Of a stretch of 64,000 nucleotides of DNA, positions 26,995-36,168 are shown piece after piece. The notes beneath the pieces were generated by a model. It did no database searches. It saw nothing but the letters and a program-made list of their open reading frames with translations, and was not told the origin of the DNA. This DNA comes from Cryptosporangium aurantiacum (lineage in GTDB: Bacteria; Actinomycetota; Actinomycetes; Mycobacteriales; Cryptosporangiaceae). The stretch spans positions 105,092 through 169,091 of the forward strand of contig NZ_FRCS01000015.1 of NCBI RefSeq assembly GCF_900143005.1, given 5' to 3'. Numbering within the stretch: position 1 is the stretch's first letter; every line of letters starts with the position of its first letter. The position numbers and the translations under genes are program-made.

Positions 26995-28320
26995 ATGACA
27001 ATGGTGTCCCCGGCCACGACCAGCTGTGCCAACTGGGGCCGCAACGCCACCTGGACCCCCGCCGACGTGGCGTCACCGGCCGGCGTCGACGACCTCGCCG
27101 CGACCGTGCGGGACGCGCGGGAACGTGGTCTGCGGGTCAAGCCGATCGGCGCCGGCCACTCGTTCACGCCGATCGCGGCGACCGACGGCGTCCAGATCAG
27201 CCTGGATGCGCTGGCCGGCGTCGTGCGCGTGGATCCCGCGACCGGCTCGGTGACGCTCCGCGGCGGGACACGGTTGCGGGACATCCCCCGGTTGCTGGCT
27301 CCGTACGGGCTCGCGATGACGAACCTCGGCGACATCGACGCGCAGTCGATCTCGGGCGCGATCTCGACCGGGACGCACGGCACCGGTGCCAAGTTCGGCG
27401 GCATCGCCACCCAGGTCCGCGGGCTGACGCTGGTGCTGGCCGACGGTTCGGTGGTCGACTGCGACGCGACGCGGGAACCCGAGCTGTTCGAGGCCGCGCG
27501 GCTCGGTCTGGGGGCGATCGGGGTGATCGCCGCGGTCACCCTGCAGTGCGAGCCGGCGTTCCTGCTGCACGCGGTCGAGCGTCCGGTGCCGCTGCCGGAG
27601 ATGCTGGCCACGTTCGACGAGCGGGCCGATGCCCACGACCACGTCGAGTTCTACTGGTTCCCGCACACGACCGGCACGCTCTACAAGCAGAACACCCGCC
27701 TGCCCGGGGACGCCCGGCGACAGCCGCTGTCGCGCGGGCGCGCGTGGTGGGACGACGAGTTCCTCTCCAACACGGTGTTCGCGTGGGCCTGCGAACTCGG
27801 GCGGGCGGCACCGGCCGCGATCCGGCCGTTGGCGGTGGTGTCGGCGCGGGCGCTCAGTGCCCGCGAGTACGTCGACCTGTCGCCGGTCGTGTTCACCAGC
27901 CAGCGGCGGGTGCGATTCCGCGAAGCGGAGTGGTCGATCCCGCGGCCGGCGCTGGCGCAGGCGATCACCGAGATCCAGCGGCTGATCGACCGGCGCGGGT
28001 GGCGGATCTCGTTCCCGATCGAGGTGCGGGTGGCCGCGGCCGACGACCTGTGGCTCTCGACCGCGCACGGACGCGACTCCGTGTACATCGCGGTGCACCA
28101 GTATCACCGGACGCCGTACGAGGAGTACTTCCGTGCGGTGCAGGACATCATGCTCGATTTTGAGGGGCGTCCGCACTGGGGCAAGCTCCACTCCCTGGAC
28201 GCCGAGGCGCTGCGCGGCCGCTATCCGCGGTTCGGCGACTTCCTCACTGTCCGGGACCGCGTCGACCCCGAACGCCGCTTCACCAACCCGCACCTCGATC
28301 GAATTCTCGGCGGGCCGTGA
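26995..28320 (+). CDS. D-arabinono-1,4-lactone oxidase type FAD enzyme
   Basis: Oxidises an aldonolactone or alditol with FAD and oxygen. The 441-residue protein has the PP-loop IGAGHSFTPIAATDG near residue 49, the second FAD segment SGAISTGTHGTG near residue 117 and the C-terminal ALO-type HWGKLHSLDAE near residue 396, which precedes RFTNPHL. No CxGH-type bicovalent flavin site is visible; GAGHS has the histidine alone. ATG 26995 follows GCGGAGCTGCC. The upstream aldolase/racemase-fold gene is 45 bp away on the same strand and probably co-transcribed. Confidence 0.85.
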   Translation: MTMVSPATTSCANWGRNATWTPADVASPAGVDDLAATVRDARERGLRVKPIGAGHSFTPIAATDGVQISLDALAGVVRVDPATGSVTLRGGTRLRDIPRLLAPYGLAMTNLGDIDAQSISGAISTGTHGTGAKFGGIATQVRGLTLVLADGSVVDCDATREPELFEAARLGLGAIGVIAAVTLQCEPAFLLHAVERPVPLPEMLATFDERADAHDHVEFYWFPHTTGTLYKQNTRLPGDARRQPLSRGRAWWDDEFLSNTVFAWACELGRAAPAAIRPLAVVSARALSAREYVDLSPVVFTSQRRVRFREAEWSIPRPALAQAITEIQRLIDRRGWRISFPIEVRVAAADDLWLSTAHGRDSVYIAVHQYHRTPYEEYFRAVQDIMLDFEGRPHWGKLHSLDAEALRGRYPRFGDFLTVRDRVDPERRFTNPHLDRILGGP

Positions 28321-28382
28321 AAGGTTTTGTCGGGGGGTAGTGCTTACATGCGTGTAAGTAACTGACGACCCCGGAGGTGGAG

Positions 28383-28658
28383 ATGCGAGCCGCCAGCTAC
28401 CAGGACGAACGCTGCCCCGACTGCCGGGACGGCCTGGTCGGCGCCGACGAATGGGAGGCGTGGCTCTCCCGGCGCGACGACGCCGAGCTCGGCTGGATCG
28501 CCGAGCACGGGTCGCTCGACGCGTTCGACACGTCCGCCGAGCTGGCCGAACTCCTCGACGAGCGGCCCGCCGGCGAGGAGGAGGTCGACTGCGCGGGGTG
28601 CAGCGGCACCGGCCTGCGGGTTCGCCACGGAGAGTACCGCCGCCACCACGCGGCTTGA
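28383..28658 (+). CDS. Small protein with two CxxC motifs, 91 aa
   Basis: Not recognised. ATG 28383 has GGAGGTGG directly upstream. The two metal-type pairs are ERCPDCRDG near residue 10 and CAGCSGTGL near residue 66; the second follows the DnaJ zinc-finger pattern CxxCxGxG. Between them lies an acidic helical stretch (AELAELLDERPAGEEE). It is probably a zinc-binding structural protein. Confidence 0.55.
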   Translation: MRAASYQDERCPDCRDGLVGADEWEAWLSRRDDAELGWIAEHGSLDAFDTSAELAELLDERPAGEEEVDCAGCSGTGLRVRHGEYRRHHAA

Positions 28659-28853
28659 GCCGGCGGGACAGGTCCACCGAGTAGCCTGTTTTCAGCTCGT
28701 TGACCTCGTATTTTCTTGGCGACCTATGGTGACCGGTTAAGCTGTCGCACGCTCCGACTAACCTGACGCTCGTCCGACCCGGACCAGTCGCATCGCAGCG
28801 CCGGACCAGCCGTGTGACGCCCGGCAGCCGCATCGAAACCCCCGCGAGAGGCC

Positions 28854-29864
28854 ATGAACGCCGACCCGACGACCACTCTCACCGAGGCCGCCGCTCCGCA
28901 CGCCCGTCACGCCAGCGTCACCGGTGGTGATCCGACCGACCCGCAGGGCGCGCTCAACGAGCTCGACCACGGGCCGAACACGCTCGACGCGACGATCGTG
29001 CTGCCCTGCTACAACGAGGGCCCGCACGTCCTGCAAGAGCTGGACCGGATCACCAAGGCGATGGACGCCAGCGGGTTCCGCTACGAACTGCTCGTCATCG
29101 ACGACAAGTCGACCGACAACACGCTGCAGGTGCTGCAGGAGGCGCTGCCGCGCTTCCCGCGCATGCGGCTGATGCCGTTCCAGCGCAACGGCGGCTCGGG
29201 CACCGCGCGGCGGATCGGTAGCGCCGAGGCGTACGGGCGGATCGTCGTCTGGACCGACGCCGACATGACCTACCCGAACGATCGCATCCCGGAGTTCATC
29301 CAGTACCTGGTGGACCACCCGGAGACCGACCAGGTCGTCGGCGCTCGCACCACCGAGCAGGGCACGCACAAGTTCCTGCGGGTGCCGGCGAAGTGGGTCA
29401 TCCGTAAGGTCGCCGAGACGCTCGCCGGAACGAAGATCCCCGACCTCAACTCGGGTCTTCGCGCGTTCCGCCGCGACGTCTCGCTGCCGTACCTGCGGCT
29501 GCTGCCTCCCGGCTTCAGCTGCGTCACGACGATCACGCTGTCGTTCCTGTCGAACCAGCACACGGTCGACTACCTGCCGATCGACTACGCGAAGCGCGCG
29601 GGCACCTCGAAGTTCCACTTCGTCCGGGATGCGTACCGCTACATCCTGCAGGTGCTGCGGATGGTGATGTACTTCAACCCGATCAAGGTGCTGATGCCGC
29701 TGGCGTTGGTGCTCCTCGGGGTCGGCGTGGTGAAGGCGGTCGTCGACGTCGTCATCTACTTCTTCCGCATCACGACGAACTCGCTGCTGCTGATCGTGAC
29801 CGGTCTGCTGATCGCCTCGGTGGCACTGCTCGCAGACTTGATCGTCCGGTCTCGGGCTGATTGA
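28854..29864 (+). CDS. Family 2 glycosyltransferase with C-terminal membrane helices
   Basis: A polyprenol-phosphate sugar transferase type protein, 336 residues. The GT-A nucleotide-binding part reads ATIVLPCYNEGPHVLQELDR near residue 43, the metal motif is WTDADMTYPNDR near residue 132, and an acceptor-side region LNSGLRAFRRDVS is near residue 198. Two membrane helices at the C-terminus (VLMPLALVLLGVGVV and TNSLLLIVTGLLIASVALLA) resemble DPM1/GtrB-type enzymes. ATG 28854 follows GCGAGAGG. The next gene, a flippase-like protein, starts within its stop. Confidence 0.82.
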   Translation: MNADPTTTLTEAAAPHARHASVTGGDPTDPQGALNELDHGPNTLDATIVLPCYNEGPHVLQELDRITKAMDASGFRYELLVIDDKSTDNTLQVLQEALPRFPRMRLMPFQRNGGSGTARRIGSAEAYGRIVVWTDADMTYPNDRIPEFIQYLVDHPETDQVVGARTTEQGTHKFLRVPAKWVIRKVAETLAGTKIPDLNSGLRAFRRDVSLPYLRLLPPGFSCVTTITLSFLSNQHTVDYLPIDYAKRAGTSKFHFVRDAYRYILQVLRMVMYFNPIKVLMPLALVLLGVGVVKAVVDVVIYFFRITTNSLLLIVTGLLIASVALLADLIVRSRAD

Positions 29865-31018
29865 CCGGCGCTGTGCCCACACAGGGTGGTTCCACTGCCC
29901 CTCCAGGTGAAGAAACACTGCCTGATGCCGCGAAGGTCCCCGACGGTGCGTCGGTGACCGACGCGGCGTCGGGTATCCCCGCTGAGTCGGACGACGTCGA
30001 GCGCGCCGCCGACGGGCACGCCGCTGTCGAGTCGGCGGAGATCGCATCCGGCGGGCACCACCTGGACCACGAGGCACCAGCGCCGCCCCGCGGTAAGAGC
30101 GGGCGCAAGACGCTCCTCACCGTCGCCAAGGTGGTGCTACTGCTGGCGATGGTCGGATTCGCCGGCTACGCGCTCGTGGCGAACTGGGACAAGGTCTCGG
30201 ACGCCCTGCGTCAGCTCGAACCGTGGGTGGCCGTCGTCTCGGTGCCGCCGGTGGTGCTCGCGATGGCCTGTGCCATGCAGGTCTGGCGGTCGCTGCTGTC
30301 CGATCTCGGTTCGCCGATACCGGCGCTGGCGGCGGCGCGGATCTTCTTCATCAGCCAGCTGGGTAAGTACGTGCCGGGCTCGGTCTGGTCGATCGCCACA
30401 CAGATGGAGCTCGGCCGGGAGTACAAGGTTCCGAGGCGGGTCGGGTTCGCGGTCGGTGTGCTGGCGCTCGTCCTGACCGCCGCCGTCGGGCTGCCGCTGG
30501 CGGCCGTCACGTTGCCGTTCGCGGCACCGGACGTCCTGGGGCGGTACTGGTGGGTCATGCTGACGGCGCCCGTCCTGCTGGCCGTGCTGCATCCCGCGGT
30601 ACTCGGCCCGCTGCTGAACTTCGGGTTCCGCCTGATCCGCCAGCCTGCGCTGCCGAAGCTGCCGAGCGTCCGGGGCATGGTGCGGGCCGCCGGCTGGCAG
30701 GCGCTGGTGTCCGTGTGCTTCGGGCTGCACGCATGGATCCTGCTGATCGGTCTCGGTGCACCGGCCGGACGGGCGCTGCTCGCGGCCATCGGCGGGTATG
30801 CGTTGGGCTACGCCATCGGCTTGCTCGCGATCCCGGTCCCGGCGGGTGCCGTGGTCCGGGAGGCAGCGCTCACCGCGGCGTTCGCGGCAGTCGTCACGGT
30901 TCCGCAAGCCGCGGTCGTCGCGGTGCTCTCGCGAGTCGCGCTCACGGTCGTCGACCTGGGGCTGGCGTTCACGTTCCTCGCAGTCGCCCGCCGCAAGGCC
31001 AAGCCCACCACCCACTGA
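29861..31018 (+). CDS. Lysylphosphatidylglycerol-synthase TM / flippase-like membrane protein
   Basis: A 385-residue protein with about eight membrane helices. It belongs to the UPF0104 / LPG synthase transmembrane group, shown by the segment FFISQLGKYVPGSVWSIATQ near residue 165 and PVPAGAVVREAALTA near residue 325. The first 85 residues are polar. The start is uncertain: TTG 29861 overlaps the GT2 stop, and GTG 29873 is also possible. Pairing with a GT2 suggests export or transfer of a lipid-linked sugar. Confidence 0.72.
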   Translation: MTGAVPTQGGSTAPPGEETLPDAAKVPDGASVTDAASGIPAESDDVERAADGHAAVESAEIASGGHHLDHEAPAPPRGKSGRKTLLTVAKVVLLLAMVGFAGYALVANWDKVSDALRQLEPWVAVVSVPPVVLAMACAMQVWRSLLSDLGSPIPALAAARIFFISQLGKYVPGSVWSIATQMELGREYKVPRRVGFAVGVLALVLTAAVGLPLAAVTLPFAAPDVLGRYWWVMLTAPVLLAVLHPAVLGPLLNFGFRLIRQPALPKLPSVRGMVRAAGWQALVSVCFGLHAWILLIGLGAPAGRALLAAIGGYALGYAIGLLAIPVPAGAVVREAALTAAFAAVVTVPQAAVVAVLSRVALTVVDLGLAFTFLAVARRKAKPTTH

Positions 31019-31020
31019 CA

Positions 31021-31059
31021 CGAAACCGGTCTCTAAGCAGCGCTTAGAGACCGGTTTCG
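31021..31059. terminator. Perfect 18-bp hairpin terminator
   Basis: The arms CGAAACCGGTCTCTAAGC and GCTTAGAGACCGGTTTCG are exact reverse complements with a 3-nt loop. It lies between two convergent genes and probably terminates both. Confidence 0.82.
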
Positions 31060-31075
31060 CGTGCAGAAGTTGGGT

Positions 31076-31828
31076 TCAGCCCTTGGGACCCGTAGCGACG
31101 GCGATCAGGCCGATGCCGCGCTTCGGGGCCAGCTCCTGGATCAACGTGAACGGCGCCATGCCCAGCTTCAGCGCCTGGCCGGCGACCTTCTTCGGCTGGA
31201 GGAATCGTCCGGAGGTCGCGCCGCGCTCCTCGATCACGTCCGACACCGGCGCAGCCGGCTCCGCGAGCTTCTTCGCCGAGACCCGGTTGCTGACCGCCTC
31301 CAGCGCGTACCCGACCGGCCACCCGTACCGACGCACCGCGATGTCCGTGCAGCCCACCGACTCCAGCAGCGACGTGAGCTGCTCGACGCTGTACCGGCGG
31401 TAGTGCCCCACCAGCTCGTCCGACGGGCCGAAGCGGTGCTGGTCGGCGGGCACCGACACCATCAGCTTGCCGCCCGCGCGAATGAACTGGACCCAGTCGG
31501 CCAGGTTGCCCCGGTCGTCCGCGATGTGCTCCAGCACCTCGAACGCGCACACCAGGTCGAACTCGGCGCCCTCGGGCACCTTGTGGTGATCACCGTGCAG
31601 CACCGTGCCACCGTTCGGCGTCACCCGCGACGACGCGACGTTCCACGACGCCTCGTCCGGCTCGACGCCGGTGTACGACGCGAGCTGCGCGAGCCGGGCG
31701 CCCACCGCGCCCTGGCCGCAGCCGAGCTCGAGGATGTCCTTCGGAGCGAGACGCTCCAGCGTCGGCCGGACCACGGCCCAGCGCAGGTTCGCCCGCGCGG
31801 TCAGCGGAGGGGTGATCGGTGCAGACAT
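31076..31828 (-). CDS. Class I SAM-dependent methyltransferase
   Basis: A 250-residue Methyltransf_11/25-type enzyme. Motif I is ILELGCGQGAVGARLAQL near residue 33, with the acidic loop YTGVEPDE and the post-motif LVCAFEVLEHIAD near residue 93. ATG 31828 has GCGAGG just upstream; a TTG at 31837 is also in frame. The glycosyltransferase gene ends five bases before this start, so the two are co-transcribed and may act on the same glycan or lipid. Confidence 0.78.
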   Translation of the reverse strand: MSAPITPPLTARANLRWAVVRPTLERLAPKDILELGCGQGAVGARLAQLASYTGVEPDEASWNVASSRVTPNGGTVLHGDHHKVPEGAEFDLVCAFEVLEHIADDRGNLADWVQFIRAGGKLMVSVPADQHRFGPSDELVGHYRRYSVEQLTSLLESVGCTDIAVRRYGWPVGYALEAVSNRVSAKKLAEPAAPVSDVIEERGATSGRFLQPKKVAGQALKLGMAPFTLIQELAPKRGIGLIAVATGPKG

Positions 31829-31833
31829 ATCGG

Positions 31834-32964
31834 TCAACCTCGCGTGGGAACGGTTTCTGCTGGAGCGGTGATCCGGTCGCGCAGCGCCGCCACGACCCGG
31901 GCCGGATAGAAGTGCTCGTCGGCGCGCTTCCGCGCGGTGGCCTTGGCGTTCTTCAACGCCTCCCGGTCGGACGCCAGGCCGCGCAGCGCCTCCGCGAGCG
32001 CGGCGGCGTCACCGGGCGGCACGAACAGCGCGGCGTCGCCGACCATCTCCCGCTGGGGCGGGGTGTCCGACGTGAGGATCGCGCAGCCTGCGGCAGCGCC
32101 CTGATAGACCTTGGTCGGGACGACGTTCTGCGCCTTTGCGGTGGTTCCGAAAATGCCCAGGCTGACGTCGTGGGACGCGACGAAGGCGGGCAGTTCCGGC
32201 CCGGCGACCCAGTCGACCCACTCGACTCGCGTGTTCGCCGCTGCCCGTCGCTGACAGTCGGCGTGGTCCTGGCCCTTGCCGACCATCGTCACCGCGATAC
32301 CCGGCTCGTCGGCGAGCAGCGCCAACGCGTCACCGAGGTACGCCGTGCCGTGCAGCGGCGTGAACAGTCCGACGAACACGACCCGCAGCGGATCGGTGTC
32401 GGGCCGGTCGGATGTCTTCGCCGCGAACCACGTGCGGGTGGCGCCGACCGGCGTGACAACCGCCCGAGGCTGAACGTCGGCGGGCAGCGCGTCCCGGTGC
32501 TCGGGCGTGTCGACGACCACGACGTCGGCGCTGTCCAGCGCCTTACGGTCGATCCAGCGCAGCAGCTTCTGCTTGGCGCCACCGGAGCCGGCGAGGCCCC
32601 GGTCGGTCGCGGTGCCCGCGGCGGACACCAGGTGGTCGAGGACGATCGGCGTCTTCCGGAACAGGAAGCGCGCCAGCCGGACGTCAAAATGGCCCAGATA
32701 GCCGACCAGCACGGCGTCCACCTGGCCGTTCTTACGCGCGCGTCGGGCACCGGCGATCAGACGGGACCAGCAGCGGCCGAGCTGCCAGGCGAGGACCGGC
32801 AGCCGCCAGGGCTGCCGGAGCATCTGGACGCGTCCGGCAGTGTCGAGCGGCAGCGGATCGTTGACCTCGACGACCTCGTCGCCGGACTCGCGCAGCCCGT
32901 CGATCAGGACGGCGACCCGAGGGTGCCGTTGCACGTCGTAAGTGCCGAAAGCCAGCCAGCGCAC
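31834..32964 (-). CDS. Glycosyltransferase, GT-B fold
   Basis: A 376-residue GT4-like enzyme, starting at GTG 32964. The C-terminal donor domain begins LRVVFVGLFTPLHGTAYLGD near residue 196 and includes VPTKVYQGAAAGCAILTSDT near residue 290, the place of the EX7E-like element. Here the first acidic residue is absent and Lys/Tyr are present. It is likely to act in cell-envelope glycan synthesis with the methyltransferase downstream. Confidence 0.72.
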   Translation of the reverse strand: MRWLAFGTYDVQRHPRVAVLIDGLRESGDEVVEVNDPLPLDTAGRVQMLRQPWRLPVLAWQLGRCWSRLIAGARRARKNGQVDAVLVGYLGHFDVRLARFLFRKTPIVLDHLVSAAGTATDRGLAGSGGAKQKLLRWIDRKALDSADVVVVDTPEHRDALPADVQPRAVVTPVGATRTWFAAKTSDRPDTDPLRVVFVGLFTPLHGTAYLGDALALLADEPGIAVTMVGKGQDHADCQRRAAANTRVEWVDWVAGPELPAFVASHDVSLGIFGTTAKAQNVVPTKVYQGAAAGCAILTSDTPPQREMVGDAALFVPPGDAAALAEALRGLASDREALKNAKATARKRADEHFYPARVVAALRDRITAPAETVPTRG

Positions 32965-33009
32965 CGCGCCAGGCTACCGGGCCTGGTCCACGAACCAAGA
33001 ATGCGCCGG

Positions 33010-34611
33010 TCAGAAGTCGTCTGCGCGCCGGAGCTTCCGCGGACGGCCGTCGGGGTCGAGCAGGTACTGGTAGAGCGGATCCGCCCAGATCCCGGCCAGC
33101 GGCTTCAGCTTCGCCGGCGAGTACGGCCGCAGCCGCCCGGACGGCCGCGGGCCCGGCTTCCCGCCGCGGTGCCACGCGTCCAGCGCGTCGGCGGATTCCT
33201 TGAACGCACGGAACGCGGTATCCGGGTCGGCCAACGCGTCCACCTCGTCGGGTTTGAGCTCGAGGTGCTCGGCGGCGAGCGCGAGCCGCAGGTCGCGGGC
33301 GTAGACCCGCGCGCCGTCGCCGAGCCCGCCGGGGTCGAGCGGCTCCCGCCGGTCGTGTTCCTCGTCGATCACCGCGCAGGACAGCTCGGAGTCGTAGGTC
33401 CAGGACCGGCGGTTGAGGTTGTCGGAGCCCACGACGGCCCAGACGTCGTCGATGACGCAGACCTTCGCATGGACGTAGACCGGCGTGCCGTCCCGGTTCT
33501 CGGGGGCGTAGACGGCGACGCGGTCGTGAGCGACCGCGCGGAACTTCTCCAGCGCCCGGTTGCGTCCGAGGTTCTCGCCGGTCGTGGAGAGGCCCCCCTG
33601 GTCGGGATAGGACGGGACAACCGCGATCAAGTGCAGGTCGGGGTTCTGGTGCAGCGCCTCGGCGAAACACGCCGCCACGTCCGAGGACCAGAGGTACTGG
33701 TCCTCCAGGTAGATCAGCTTCCGGGCGCGCTTGAGCGCCTTGAGGTAGGCACGAGCGATGCTGCGCTCGCCGTCGGGCGCGAACGGGTAGCTGTTCCGCC
33801 GCCGGTGCGGGTACGTGCGCAAGATCTGGACGGCCTGGGTGCCGCACGGCTCGGGGTCGCCGGGCTGGTCGGGCAGCGCGTCCGGGGTGATGTCCCGGTG
33901 CGACAGCAGGTCGCGGACGACCCGGGCGGGGTTGTTCGAGAGCGGGCTCGGGTCCTCCCAGCGTTCCCGGAAGACCGTGTCGACGTCGCCGACCGCGGGC
34001 CCCCGCACCGCGACCTGGACGTCGTGCCAGGGCGGCCGGGGCCCGTACACGTCCGGCATCGGTTGGGGCTGCGGGTCACCGTTGTGGTCGGCGTCGTCGC
34101 GGCGGCTGTGCCCGAGATCGATGCCGCCGAGATAGGCGATGTCCTGCTCCGGTTTGCCGGGGTGCCGGATCACGACGAACTTCTGGTGGTGGGAGCCCCC
34201 GGTGCGGACGCGCATGTCGAGCAGCACCTCGCCGCCCGCTTCCTCGACCTCGACGCCCAGGTGGCGGTTCTCCTCGGCGCTGAACTGCAGCTTGTCAAGG
34301 TGGGAGCGCCACATCAGGCCCTTGACGACGACGCCGCGCGCGATGGCCTCGGCGAGCACGGAGTGGACCGTGCGGTCGGGCTCGGCGAGCAGCTGGTCGG
34401 GGTCACCGCGCCAGTCGGTGAAGAACAGGATGTCGCCGTCCTGGGCGGCGTCGATCTCTTTCACCAGGTCGGCGAAGTACGTGGCGCCGTGGATCAGCGG
34501 CCGAACCTCGTTCCCGGTGGTCCAGGCAGCGCCGTCGGGGTGCCGCGAGTCCAGCCGGGTAGACGGGTTGCCGCGCTCGTCCGCGGTGAGGAACCAGTCG
34601 TCGAGGGGCAT
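33010..34611 (-). CDS. Phospholipase D-like protein with two HKD motifs
   Basis: A 533-residue PLD-superfamily protein. HKD motif 1 is SHHQKFVVIRHPGK near residue 140, followed by AYLGGIDLG. Motif 2 is YVHAKVCVIDD near residue 376, followed by GSDNLNRRSW. Both have the His and Lys of the catalytic pair, although the downstream Asp of motif 1 is replaced by a Pro-containing loop. Likely roles are phospholipase D or cardiolipin synthase. No signal peptide is evident. ATG 34611 is the start, and the MarR gene upstream ends 45 bp away. Confidence 0.8.
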   Translation of the reverse strand: MPLDDWFLTADERGNPSTRLDSRHPDGAAWTTGNEVRPLIHGATYFADLVKEIDAAQDGDILFFTDWRGDPDQLLAEPDRTVHSVLAEAIARGVVVKGLMWRSHLDKLQFSAEENRHLGVEVEEAGGEVLLDMRVRTGGSHHQKFVVIRHPGKPEQDIAYLGGIDLGHSRRDDADHNGDPQPQPMPDVYGPRPPWHDVQVAVRGPAVGDVDTVFRERWEDPSPLSNNPARVVRDLLSHRDITPDALPDQPGDPEPCGTQAVQILRTYPHRRRNSYPFAPDGERSIARAYLKALKRARKLIYLEDQYLWSSDVAACFAEALHQNPDLHLIAVVPSYPDQGGLSTTGENLGRNRALEKFRAVAHDRVAVYAPENRDGTPVYVHAKVCVIDDVWAVVGSDNLNRRSWTYDSELSCAVIDEEHDRREPLDPGGLGDGARVYARDLRLALAAEHLELKPDEVDALADPDTAFRAFKESADALDAWHRGGKPGPRPSGRLRPYSPAKLKPLAGIWADPLYQYLLDPDGRPRKLRRADDF

Positions 34612-34656
34612 GCCCTGCCGTTACCCCGTCGGGGTGGGTTGCCACACCCGCCGGGG

Positions 34657-35133
34657 TCAAACGGCGACCGCAGCCGGGCGTGGCGGCGCCACCGCACCGG
34701 CCACCGAGTCGGCGAATCGGCGCAAAAGCTGCGCGAAGACCACGACGTCCTGGTCCGACCAGTCGTCCAGGCCGCGCGAGATCAGTTCGACCATCTGTTC
34801 CCGGTGCTGCCGTAGCGTCTGCAGGCCGGAATCGGTGATCGCGAGGTGGTGCACGCGGCGATCGGAGGGGTCGGTCGCCCGCGCGACGAGGCCGGCCTCG
34901 ATCAACGCCGTGACCTGCCTGCTGATCACCGAGAGGTCCACCCGGAGCCGTTCGGCCAGGTCACTGGCCCGCTGCTCCCCTGCGGTGGCGAGGATCGCGA
35001 GCGTCGGGATCGCGCCGACCGCCCCGACGTTCTTGCTCCCTACCGGCGGCACCACGCGTTGGAACTGACGCTTGATCTCACCGATCGCGGGGAGCTGATC
35101 GAGCAGTTGGGCGCAGGCCTCCTGTGACGCCAT
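34657..35133 (-). CDS. MarR-family regulator
   Basis: A 158-residue winged-helix protein, starting at ATG 35133 with a near-perfect AAGGAGG. The DNA-binding part reads RASDLAERLRVDLSVISRQV, followed by the wing DPSDRRVHHLAITDSG. A 13-bp palindrome lies upstream at 35,178. It probably controls itself and the divergent membrane-protein gene, or the PLD gene downstream on the same strand. Confidence 0.85.
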   Translation of the reverse strand: MASQEACAQLLDQLPAIGEIKRQFQRVVPPVGSKNVGAVGAIPTLAILATAGEQRASDLAERLRVDLSVISRQVTALIEAGLVARATDPSDRRVHHLAITDSGLQTLRQHREQMVELISRGLDDWSDQDVVVFAQLLRRFADSVAGAVAPPRPAAVAV

Positions 35134-35177
35134 GACCGCCTCCTTAATAGTTGCTCGAACCAACCTTAGCTCGGATC

Positions 35178-35190
35178 TTGCGCTGCGCAA
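35178..35190. promoter_or_regulatory. Palindrome TTGCGC-T-GCGCAA in divergent promoter region
   Basis: Two perfect 6-bp arms with one central base, 45 bases before the MarR start. This is the right size and place for a MarR operator. Confidence 0.45.
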
Positions 35191-35308
35191 CCAAATCAAC
35201 ACGTGGGTCGTATCACCACAGCGCGCGTTTTCGGCAAATCGCCGACAAGCGTCACATAGTGGAGGACCCTGGCACCGTCATTCGTGCCGCCGCTCCGGGA
35301 AGGCAGCG

Positions 35309-36049
35309 ATGAATTCTTTTCGACCGATCCCGGCGGACGGCGCTCAGCCTGCCGGGACAGGCGAGGTCGAAAAGAGTTCATTGGACCCGCGAGTGGAGGC
35401 GCGCGCACAGCAGCGCTGGCGGTGGGCGCTCATCATCTCCACGACGGCCACCGCCATCGCGGTCGCCCTGGTCCTCTGCGGCGCCATCGTGACCGCGGAC
35501 GCCGCCGGCGCCGACACCCTGGCGCTGATCGTTCTCGCGGTGATCGCGCTGGTCGTGGTCGGGCTGCTGCTCGGCATCGTGCTGGGCGTCAGCTGGTGGG
35601 TGCTCCACCGTCGGGGCGCGCTCGGCCCGTCGCTGCTCTGGGGCGTCGACCGGGCGACCCGGCGTCGGGTGGTCGCCGGTCTGCGGCGGGGCGAACCGAT
35701 GACCGGCGAGGACCACGAGCTGGCGACGAGCGAAGCCGACCGGGTCGTCCGGTTCGGACTGCTGCTTCCGGGCGTGCTCTTCGCGAACGTCGCGATCCAG
35801 GCCGGGTGGATCGCGGCCGACCGGTCCGAGGTCGACGACAACCCGCTGCTGTTCGGCGCCCGGCTGGTCGCGATCGTGTTCTTCGGGTGGGGCGGCGTGC
35901 ACGCGTCGGTAGCGCTGCGGCGGGCCCGGCGGTATCTGGGCGGGGCCGGTCGCGGCGGGGCCGACCGCGACGGGGCTGACCGCGGCGGGGTCAGCCGCCG
36001 GCCGGAGGGGGTTCGGCGGACCCGTTGGAGCCGCTCCCGTCCCGGTTGA
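35309..36049 (+). CDS. Hypothetical membrane protein, 246 aa
   Basis: Not recognised. About four hydrophobic segments are seen: ALIISTTATAIAVALVLCGA, LALIVLAVIALVVVGLLLGI, FGLLLPGVLFANVAIQAGWI and LLFGARLVAIVFFGWGGVHA. A polar linker with RATRRRVVAGLRRGEPMTGE sits between segments 2 and 3. The C-terminus is Gly/Asp/Arg-rich. ATG 35309 follows GGGAAGGC but sits at the base of a strong hairpin (35,310-35,380). The real start could instead be GTG 35393, in the same frame. Confidence 0.55.
   Translation: MNSFRPIPADGAQPAGTGEVEKSSLDPRVEARAQQRWRWALIISTTATAIAVALVLCGAIVTADAAGADTLALIVLAVIALVVVGLLLGIVLGVSWWVLHRRGALGPSLLWGVDRATRRRVVAGLRRGEPMTGEDHELATSEADRVVRFGLLLPGVLFANVAIQAGWIAADRSEVDDNPLLFGARLVAIVFFGWGGVHASVALRRARRYLGGAGRGGADRDGADRGGVSRRPEGVRRTRWSRSRPG
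35310..35380 (+). other. Strong hairpin at the predicted start codon
   Basis: The arms 35310-35325 and 35365-35380 pair over 16 positions (one G-U), with an inner 7-bp stem TCCCGGC / GCCGGGA. The start codon of the membrane-protein gene lies at the base of the stem. Confidence 0.6.
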
Positions 36050-36168
36050 AGAACGACACCGCACAAGAGCGTCACCACCGAGCGGCGGAAGATCAGCTTG
36101 CCCGTGGCGCGCTTCCGGTCCGGGGGGACGACGTCGCTCAACAGCCCGTCGTCCATCCGTTCCGCCTG

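Noticed and set aside
31819..34815. Plus-strand open frame of 998 codons
   Set aside because: It is opposite a glycosyltransferase, the PLD protein with two HKD motifs and MarR. It is a GC-bias shadow.
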